Positions 7,258-13,187 of a DNA stretch of 13,976 nucleotides are shown here, in pieces. The notes beneath the pieces are model-generated. The model was not told where the DNA came from and did no database searches. It saw nothing but the letters and a program-made list of their open reading frames with translations. The first letter of the stretch is position 1; the number at the start of each line of letters is the position of its first letter. The DNA is taken from the NCBI GenBank assembly GCA_028817635.1, contig JAPPPH010000091.1, positions 1 through 13,976 on the forward strand, given 5' to 3'. The translations under genes were made by a program, and so were the position numbers. Source of the DNA: Verrucomicrobiales bacterium (GTDB taxonomy: Bacteria; Verrucomicrobiota; Verrucomicrobiia; Limisphaerales; UBA1096).

Positions 7258-7581
7258 ATGGCGAACATCGAATTCGAAAACGTGACCGCATTGGCCAAGG
7301 CCAATGTTTACTTTGACGGCAAAGTCGTCAGCCACACCATCATTCTCGCTAACGAAAGCCGAAAAACACTCGGGTTGATTTATCCCGGTTCATTTCATTT
7401 CGGTACGGAACAGGCCGAGCGAATGGAGATCATCGCCGGCACCTGTTCGGTGAAAGTTCAAGGCGAAGAGGCAGCCACTCAATACACCGAAGGGCAACAC
7501 TTCGACGTCCCCGAAAAAAGCGGATTCGACATCGAAATCAAGGAAGGCATCTGTGAATACATCTGCTCGTTTATCGACTGA
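7258..7581 (+). CDS. ppnP: Pyrimidine/purine nucleoside phosphorylase PpnP (YaiE/DUF1255, cupin fold)
   Basis: A 107-residue cytoplasmic cupin-fold protein; the E. coli PpnP is 94 residues. Characteristic segments are VYFDGKVVSHTI near residue 17, LIYPGSFHFGTEQAERMEII, the turn EGQHFDVPEKSGFDI, and the C-terminal CEYICSF. The family phosphorolyses several nucleosides to the free base and ribose 1-phosphate (nucleotide salvage). It sits alone on the plus strand and converges on the sulfatase gene with a 12-bp gap and no visible terminator. A TTGACA at 7221-7226 could be a -35 box, but no good -10 box follows at the right distance. Codons 11-16 contain an interrupted inverted repeat related to the window-wide palindrome. 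Assignment is firm. Confidence 0.93.
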   Translation: MANIEFENVTALAKANVYFDGKVVSHTIILANESRKTLGLIYPGSFHFGTEQAERMEIIAGTCSVKVQGEEAATQYTEGQHFDVPEKSGFDIEIKEGICEYICSFID

Positions 7582-7593
7582 GCCTTTACGATC

Positions 7594-9093
7594 CTAATCC
7601 ACCATCCAAACGAGATCTTTCCATGGCGGAGTGTCGTTCGGCTGGGGTTGGCCGGAGGTGGTGCGGCCGTTTTGGATGATATCGGTGATGCGCTTGGCCA
7701 AGCGCTTGGCCAAGGCCGGATGCTGGGCGATGAGGTTGGTCGTTTCGCCCGGATCGACTGATAGGTTGTACAACTCGCGCTTGGCCGCCCTGCGTCCGCC
7801 CTCCATGATCAACTTCCATTTCCCCTCGCGGATGGCATAGCGCCCCTGCATGCCATGGTGGATCATGGCCAGGCGCTGAGGCGCGTCCTGCCCGGTCAGA
7901 GCCCGATAAAAGCTGACGCTGTCTTCCCCAGCGTTGTCGGGGAGTTTTTTTCCTAGCATCTCGGCGAAGGTGGCCAGCAGGTCAGTCTGGCAGACCGGTT
8001 CTTCCCAGCGACTCCCGGCCTTCACCTTGGCCGGCCAACGGACAAGAAACGGCACGCGGTGGCCGCCCTCATAAATCGACCGCTTGCCCTCCCGAAAAAT
8101 CCCGTTGCTGTGGTGGCCAAACTTTTCGATGCGCTTGCGCCATGTGGTCTCGGGGCCATTATCGCTGGTGAATACGACGAGGGTGTTGTCGGCCAGCTTG
8201 TTTTCGTCGAGCCAGTCGAGCACCCGGCCCACGTGCCAGTCGGTCTCCATCATGAATTCGCCATACGCACCGGCATCGCCCTTCCCTCTAAATCGCTTCA
8301 GCGGGATGACCGGCTTGTGAGGCGAGGTGTGCGAGATGTACAGCATGAACGGCTTGCCGTTCCGCGCCGCAGCCGCCTGCCCGTCAAGCCACTTGATCGC
8401 CTGCTCGGTAAACCGGTCGAGGCAGTCGATATCGACGAAGTCCGGGGCCACCTCGAGGTCGTTTGGTTTCACCGGCTTGGCCTGATACGGTGGCTTGATG
8501 CGGTAATCGTCAATTGCAATTTGATTCGGTTTTTTTCGCGTGAACAGCGTCGGCGGCACTTTTGCCAAGCGGCCCTCGAACCACGCGAGCACCCCGTAAT
8601 TCATCGAGGCAGGGATGCCCCAAAAATAATCAAACCCCTTGTCTAGCGGCATGTCGACTGTCGGCTTCGACCAATCACGGTCACCCTTGGTTCCCGGAAA
8701 ATCCATCCCAAGGTGCCACTTGCCAACCATCGCCGTGGCGTAACCGTTGTCGCGCAAAAACGAGGCCAACGTCATCCGGCCATCCGCGATCAGACACTTG
8801 CCCTCCGCCCCCATCACGCCGCGCTTCATCGTCGTTCGCCAAGAATAACGCCCTGTCAACAGGCCGTAACGCGATGGCGTGCAGACCGTGTCCGGACTAT
8901 GCCCGTCTGTGAAGGTCATCCCCTCCACCGCCAATCGATCGATGTTCGGCGTTTTAAACTTGGCCTGCGGATTCAGGCAGGACGCATCACCGTAACCCAT
9001 GTCATCAACGTAAATGACGATGACATTCGGCTTGGCCGCGTATGCCGTTGCGGCACAAAACAGGCTGAAGAGCAGCAGTCGAAACAGGCTCAT
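7594..9093 (-). CDS. Secreted sulfatase (formylglycine-dependent, arylsulfatase family)
   Basis: 499 residues, a full-length type I sulfatase. MSLFRLLLFSLFCAATAYAA is a signal peptide. Metal-binding D30-D31 sits in YVDDMGYGD. The formylglycine site is C71-T-P-S-R75, the Cys type needing a formylglycine-generating enzyme. GKWHLG at 124-129, HTSPHK at 255-260 and FTSDNG at 308-313 supply the other conserved sulfate/metal ligands. The start at 9093 was chosen because it begins the signal peptide and its ATG overlaps the upstream stop as ATGA, implying translational coupling. The C-terminus has the tandem palindrome read as LAKRLAKR and ends with TAG. The likely substrate is a sulfated polysaccharide or other sulfate ester, outside the cytoplasm; this is family inference. 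Confidence 0.93.
   Translation of the reverse strand: MSLFRLLLFSLFCAATAYAAKPNVIVIYVDDMGYGDASCLNPQAKFKTPNIDRLAVEGMTFTDGHSPDTVCTPSRYGLLTGRYSWRTTMKRGVMGAEGKCLIADGRMTLASFLRDNGYATAMVGKWHLGMDFPGTKGDRDWSKPTVDMPLDKGFDYFWGIPASMNYGVLAWFEGRLAKVPPTLFTRKKPNQIAIDDYRIKPPYQAKPVKPNDLEVAPDFVDIDCLDRFTEQAIKWLDGQAAAARNGKPFMLYISHTSPHKPVIPLKRFRGKGDAGAYGEFMMETDWHVGRVLDWLDENKLADNTLVVFTSDNGPETTWRKRIEKFGHHSNGIFREGKRSIYEGGHRVPFLVRWPAKVKAGSRWEEPVCQTDLLATFAEMLGKKLPDNAGEDSVSFYRALTGQDAPQRLAMIHHGMQGRYAIREGKWKLIMEGGRRAAKRELYNLSVDPGETTNLIAQHPALAKRLAKRITDIIQNGRTTSGQPQPNDTPPWKDLVWMVD
7693..7714. repeat. Tandem pair of the palindrome in the sulfatase gene
   Basis: Copies at 7693-7702 and 7705-7714, spaced as at 1142, read LAKRLAKR in HPALAKRLAKRITD, after the conserved sulfatase core. 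An unrelated protein family thus carries the same 8-residue string as the glycosyltransferase. Confidence 0.92.
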
Positions 9094-9980
9094 GCGGGCG
9101 ATTTCAGCGAGGCCTCGATCAGTTTTTTCGATGCCTTCACACCGGGGACAGGCTTGAGCTTGTGCCCTTCCCACTCGATAGCGAGGATGCCGCGGTAACC
9201 GGCCTTGTCGATGATCTTCATCAAGCGTGTGTAGTCAAAGTCCGGCTGCTTCCCCTTGTCATCGAAGCTGTGCATCTTGCAGGAAATCGTCGCTGTGTAT
9301 GGCATCATCGCCTCGGTTCCGTCGTAAACATTGTTCCGCAGCTTGCCGAAGTCCGGCATCAATTTGCAGGCCGGGTGGTTCAGTTTTTTGGCGACCTTGG
9401 CGAGGAATGCCCCGCGCTGGCTTAACTGGGATGCGCCCGGCTCAATGGCGATGACAACGCCCTTTTCCGCCGCGGCATCGGACAATGGCTTGAGCGCCTC
9501 AACACACGCTGCACCTACCTACGCATCATCGCTGCCGGTCGCCCGGATAAATACAAGACAAAATTCACAGCACTAAATCTGCGCACGCGAGAGCGACGGC
9601 AAAATCTGTTTCAGGCTCGCCTCACGCTTTTGCGGGTTGGCATCGAGCGCGCCGGTCATCAATAAAAACAGCTCGGTCTTGGCTTTCTTCGCACGGCGTC
9701 TGAGCTGCTTCAAATATTTCGTGTCATCGAGCTTGTCCTTCGGCAGACCGCCTTCCCAAAGGTCGAGCTGATCGATGCCAAACTGATCGACGCTAAACGC
9801 CGGGTAATCCAGCGGGTCAAGCGAGCCGTCCTTGAACATGGCCCGCAGCGAATACTGCGAAAGCCCAATCTGGTAACGGGGCCGCTTGGCTTCTTTCGCC
9901 GCGAAAGCGTCGGGTAAAAGGACCGCCCCGGCAGCCATAGCCGCAGAGGATTTCAAGAATTGTCGTCGTGGTAGTTTCAT
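9090..9980 (-). pseudogene. Tat-exported xylose isomerase-like TIM-barrel gene interrupted by two in-frame TAG codons
   Basis: One continuous frame of 297 codons with no frameshift encodes a sugar phosphate isomerase/epimerase-like protein. MKLPRRQFLKSSAAMAAGAV is a twin-arginine signal (RRQFLK). Then come the conserved early segments YQIGLSQYSLRAMF and DQLDLWEGG. The C-terminal half keeps the usual metal-site pattern E180 (IAIEP), D210 (MPDFGK), H237 (KMHSF) and E269 (LAIEWEG). Codon 136 (9573-9575) and codon 154 (9519-9521) are both TAG. Family-like sequence (VFIRATGSDDA, then VEALKPLSDAAAEKG) continues between and after them in the same frame. The stop overlaps the sulfatase ATG. A recent pseudogene is the simplest reading; sequencing error or amber readthrough are alternatives. 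The chosen ATG at 9980 starts the Tat signal; an upstream in-frame extension exists but runs through palindromic intergenic DNA. Confidence 0.75.
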
Positions 9981-10001
9981 AAAGAGTCGGCAATTATCGC
10001 G

Positions 10002-10017
10002 CTTGGCCAAGCGCTTG
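10002..10017. repeat. Intergenic palindrome copy with partial second unit
   Basis: CTTGGCCAAG at 10002-10011 plus CGCTTGG and then TTTT, the same partial-tandem form as at 5890. It lies 21 bp before the Tat-signal ATG of the TIM-barrel gene. Confidence 0.88.
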
Positions 10018-10073
10018 GTTTTCAGGGGGCAAATGATGAAAAAAACTAGGCATGCAGTCGAGCCTGACTTCCG

Positions 10074-10083
10074 CTTGGCCAAG
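10074..10083. repeat. Intergenic palindrome copy upstream of the cytochrome-type gene
   Basis: Exact 12-bp form GCTTGGCCAAGC, 35 bp before the chosen ATG at 10119. Confidence 0.88.
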
Positions 10084-10118
10084 CCGGTTTGGCGTTGCCC
10101 CAACACCGGGCTTTGCCG

Positions 10119-13100
10119 ATGATCCCGTTTCGCATGTTTTTCCTGTCACGAATCTGTTTGTGTCTCATCGGTCTGGCACTGGCCGTATCAACACCACTGG
10201 CCCAACCCTCCCGTGATGCGGCCAAGGCGGTCTCGCAGCTCGACCTTTACCCCGGGCTGGAGGCCACGCTGTTTGCCTCCGAGCCGCAGATCCTCAGCCC
10301 GACCAATATTGACGTAGATCACCGAGGCCGGGTGTGGGTCTGTGAGGTGGTTAACTACCGGGCGCATGCCCGCAATAACAAGCGGCCGCAGGGCGACCGA
10401 ATTTTGATCCTCGAGGACACCAACGGCGACGGCAAGGCCGATACTCAAAAGGTCTACTATCAGGGTCGTGACGTGGACGCCGCGCTTGGCATCTGCGTGC
10501 TCGGCAACAAGGTAATTGTCACCTGCGCACCAAACGTCATCGTGTTCACCGACGAGGACGGAGACGACAAACCGGACAACCGGAAACTGCTGTTCACCCA
10601 AGCCGGGCGTCCGCAGGACGATCATTCCACCCACTCGTTTGTGTTTGGGCCGGACGGCAAACTCTACTGGAATATGGGCAACAACGGCGGATTCGTTCAC
10701 GACGCAAACGGCAAACTGATCGTCGACACCGCCGGCAACCACGTGCTCGACCGCCGCCAAATGGGCCGCTTCAAAGACGCACGAACGCCCTACTGGGGCG
10801 GAATGATTTTTCGCTGTAATCCGGACGGCAGCGAGTTCGAGGTGCTCGGGCACAACTTCCGCAACAATTACGAAGTGGCAGTCGACTCCTTCGGAAACGT
10901 TTGGCAGTCGGACAACGACGACGACGGCCATTACGGCGTCCGCATCAACTACATCCTCGAGGGTGGCAACTACGGCTACCGCGAGGAACTCACCGGGGCC
11001 GGCTGGCGCAAGCACCGTGTGAGCCAGGCGGCGGATGTCAGCTCGCGGCACTGGCACCAGAACGACCCGGGCGTCGTGCCCAACTTTGTCCAGACCGGTG
11101 CCGGCTCCCCGACCGGCATCACCGTTTACGAGGGAGAGTTGCTCCCCAAAGTTTTTCACAATCAAGTGATCCACTGCGACGCCGGGCCGGGCGTCGTTTG
11201 GGCGGCCAAGGCCAAGCCGGACGGCGGCGGTTTCTCCGGCGAGATGATCAACCTCGTGAAAGGCGAACGCGACAAGTGGTTTCGGCCGGTCGACGTGGCA
11301 GTGGCGCCGGACGGCGCGCTGTTCGTCAGCGATTGGTACGACCCGGTCGTCGGCTGGAATCGACAGGCCGACAGCGAACGGGGCCGCATCTATCGCATCG
11401 CCCCGGCAGGGCATCGCCAGCAAAACAAGCCGCTGAATTTGGAAAGCGGTGCCGGTGCCATAGCGGCGTTGAAAAGCCCAAATCTCGACGCGCGCTACCT
11501 CGGTTGGCAGGCGCTGCACGACATGGGGATGGAGGCGATCCCTCATCTTGATCCCCTCTACGCCGTCGGAAAACCGCACGAACGTGCCCGAGCACTTTGG
11601 CTGCTCAGTCGCATCAAGGGCGCTGGCGAGCCATTCATCGACCGGGCGTTGGATGATCCCGATGCATCGACCCGAGTGGTCGCCCTGCGTGCTGCGCGAC
11701 AGCTCAACCGCAGGAAAGAATACGACTTAGCCAAGAGGATCGAGCACGTGACCAACGACCCTTCTCCACGAGTATTGACCGAGGCAGCCATCGCGCTCCG
11801 GGATGTCAACACCGCCCACACACCCGAACTCTGGGCGCGCTTGGCCAAGCGGCACAACGGCGATCGCTGGTTTCTCGAGGCGCTTGGTCTGGCTGCCGGC
11901 AATCGCTGGACCGAATGCCTCGACAGTTGGCTGGAGCGAACACCCGACGCCCTCAACACCGCCGCCGGCAGACAGATCCTTTGGCGCTCGCGTGGCGAAC
12001 AAACGATCCGCCTGCTCGGCAACGTGCTCGGGTATCAGGGTATCGATCCCGATGAAAGCAAGCGCCTGATCCGAGCACTTGATTTCCAACCGGACGGCCC
12101 AGCCAAGGACACAGTACTGCTCAGGCACGCCGCCAGTTATCCCGGCAAGCTCGGCTCACGACATATCCTGCTCAAGGGCGAAATGTTTCTCCGCCTGGCC
12201 AAGTCCAAGACCGTCAAGCGCGATGAGTATGCAGCGCCGTTGAACCGATACCTGCGTCAGGCAAAAAACTCCGAGTACTTTGTAAAGGTGGTCGATGCGC
12301 TTGGGCTGAAGGAGCGCCATCCGCAGTTGGTCGACATGGCCATGACACACCTTGGCTCGTCACTTGGCCAAGCGGCGCTCGATGCACTATTCGACAACGA
12401 CGCCACGGCGGCCATCGAGGTGAAACTCAAAAACGGATCGCCCGCACAACTCGCCACCCTCACGGAAGCGCTAGCCAACAGCAGAAAAAGCACAGCCGCT
12501 GACCTACTCATCAACATTTTTCTCGATCCGGCCAAGCCACTCGCGGTTCGTCAAACCGCCGTCCGAGGGGTCGCCGGCACATCGCCCGGCCGACTTGTCG
12601 ATCTGGCAGCCGGCGGCAAATTCTCTGAAGCCCTCAAGCCGACCGCAGGGGCTGCGTTGACAAAAATCATGAACGTATCGGTTAGGAATCGCGCCCGGGA
12701 ACACTTCCCCATTCCCGCGCTCAAGGGCGCGACCGAGTTGCCACAGATGACCGAGCTGCTGGTGTACGTTGGCAACAGCGAACGAGGGCGGACAATCTTC
12801 GAACAAACCACCTGCGTGCAGTGCCATCAAGTGAACGGCACGGGGATCAACTTTGGCCCGGACCTCTCGGAGATCGGCAGCAAGTTATCGAAACAGGGAT
12901 TGTACGAATCGATCCTCGACCCGGATGCCACGGTGTCGCCGGCATTTCAGGCCGTGAACATCGTGAAGCAGAACGGGAAAGCATTCTCCGGTTTTATTAC
13001 CAGCGAAACGGAGGGAGAAATCACCCTGCAACAAGTCGGTGGTACGACATCCACCCACAACAAAACCGAAATTCAAAACCGGATAACGAGCCCGCAGTCC

Positions 13101-13187
13101 CTCATGCCGGCCGGGCTGCAACAGTTGATGACATTTGACGACCTTGTCGATCTCGTCGAATACCTCGCCGGCCTCAAGTCGCGTTAA
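10119..13187 (+). CDS. PVC-type haem-binding dehydrogenase: beta-propeller, HEAT repeats and C-terminal cytochrome c domain
   Basis: 1022 residues from the ATG at 10119, chosen because it directly precedes a signal peptide (ending near STPLAQ). ATG 10134 is also possible; a TTG at 10089 would prepend non-signal sequence. About 35-425 is the propeller (PTNIDVDHRGRVWVCEVVNY, DRILILEDTNGDGKAD, DEDGDDKPD calcium-like loops, HNFRNNYEVAVD, SDWYDPVVGW). About 435-870 is HEAT-like helices. About 885-1022 is a c-type cytochrome with C899-V-Q-C902-H903 as the haem-attachment motif and M996 (SLMPAGLQ) as probable distal ligand. It should be a periplasmic or membrane-attached oxidoreductase that passes electrons through haem. 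Two palindrome copies are read as LAK and LGQ. Its TAA overlaps the stop of the converging sulfatase gene by two bases. Confidence 0.93.
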   Translation: MIPFRMFFLSRICLCLIGLALAVSTPLAQPSRDAAKAVSQLDLYPGLEATLFASEPQILSPTNIDVDHRGRVWVCEVVNYRAHARNNKRPQGDRILILEDTNGDGKADTQKVYYQGRDVDAALGICVLGNKVIVTCAPNVIVFTDEDGDDKPDNRKLLFTQAGRPQDDHSTHSFVFGPDGKLYWNMGNNGGFVHDANGKLIVDTAGNHVLDRRQMGRFKDARTPYWGGMIFRCNPDGSEFEVLGHNFRNNYEVAVDSFGNVWQSDNDDDGHYGVRINYILEGGNYGYREELTGAGWRKHRVSQAADVSSRHWHQNDPGVVPNFVQTGAGSPTGITVYEGELLPKVFHNQVIHCDAGPGVVWAAKAKPDGGGFSGEMINLVKGERDKWFRPVDVAVAPDGALFVSDWYDPVVGWNRQADSERGRIYRIAPAGHRQQNKPLNLESGAGAIAALKSPNLDARYLGWQALHDMGMEAIPHLDPLYAVGKPHERARALWLLSRIKGAGEPFIDRALDDPDASTRVVALRAARQLNRRKEYDLAKRIEHVTNDPSPRVLTEAAIALRDVNTAHTPELWARLAKRHNGDRWFLEALGLAAGNRWTECLDSWLERTPDALNTAAGRQILWRSRGEQTIRLLGNVLGYQGIDPDESKRLIRALDFQPDGPAKDTVLLRHAASYPGKLGSRHILLKGEMFLRLAKSKTVKRDEYAAPLNRYLRQAKNSEYFVKVVDALGLKERHPQLVDMAMTHLGSSLGQAALDALFDNDATAAIEVKLKNGSPAQLATLTEALANSRKSTAADLLINIFLDPAKPLAVRQTAVRGVAGTSPGRLVDLAAGGKFSEALKPTAGAALTKIMNVSVRNRAREHFPIPALKGATELPQMTELLVYVGNSERGRTIFEQTTCVQCHQVNGTGINFGPDLSEIGSKLSKQGLYESILDPDATVSPAFQAVNIVKQNGKAFSGFITSETEGEITLQQVGGTTSTHNKTEIQNRITSPQSLMPAGLQQLMTFDDLVDLVEYLAGLKSR
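11840..11849. repeat. Palindrome copy in the cytochrome-type dehydrogenase gene
   Basis: Full 12-bp form, read Leu-Ala-Lys in WARLAKRHNG within the HEAT region. Confidence 0.88.
12363..12372. repeat. Palindrome copy in the cytochrome-type dehydrogenase gene, alternative frame
   Basis: Exact copy, read Leu-Gly-Gln in SSLGQAALD within the HEAT region. Confidence 0.88.

Larger units (their letters stand above)
9981..10118. other. Divergent intergenic region between the TIM-barrel gene and the cytochrome-type dehydrogenase gene
   Basis: This 138-bp region must hold the start signals of both divergent genes and contains two exact palindrome copies 72 bp apart. GATAAT is readable on the minus strand at 9998-9993, but no matching -35 box lies at 16-18 bp, so I do not call a promoter. 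Purine-rich ATGATGAAAAAAACTAGG at 10033-10050 is the most AT-rich part. No Shine-Dalgarno sequence is clear for either gene. Confidence 0.4.

Noticed and set aside
9094..9174. Longer start for the sulfatase, 27 codons upstream
   Set aside because: The extension overlaps the preceding gene and would bury the clear signal peptide; the ATG at 9093 begins it and overlaps the upstream stop.
9486..9572. Frameshift between two halves of the TIM-barrel gene
   Set aside because: The two halves are in the same frame; the break is two TAG codons, not an insertion or deletion.
9991..10021. GATAAT on the minus strand as a -10 box for the TIM-barrel gene
   Set aside because: No TTGACA-like sequence at the proper distance, and it lies only 12 bases from the ATG.
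10089..10118. TTG start for the cytochrome-type dehydrogenase
   Set aside because: It would place ten non-hydrophobic residues before the signal peptide; ATG at 10119 fits better.
10188..11579. 463-codon open frame on the minus strand opposite the cytochrome-type dehydrogenase gene, and similar long antisense frames at 2611-3555 and 5827-7179
   Set aside because: They lie wholly opposite well-supported genes, have no recognisable domains, and are expected in GC-rich DNA with third-position bias.
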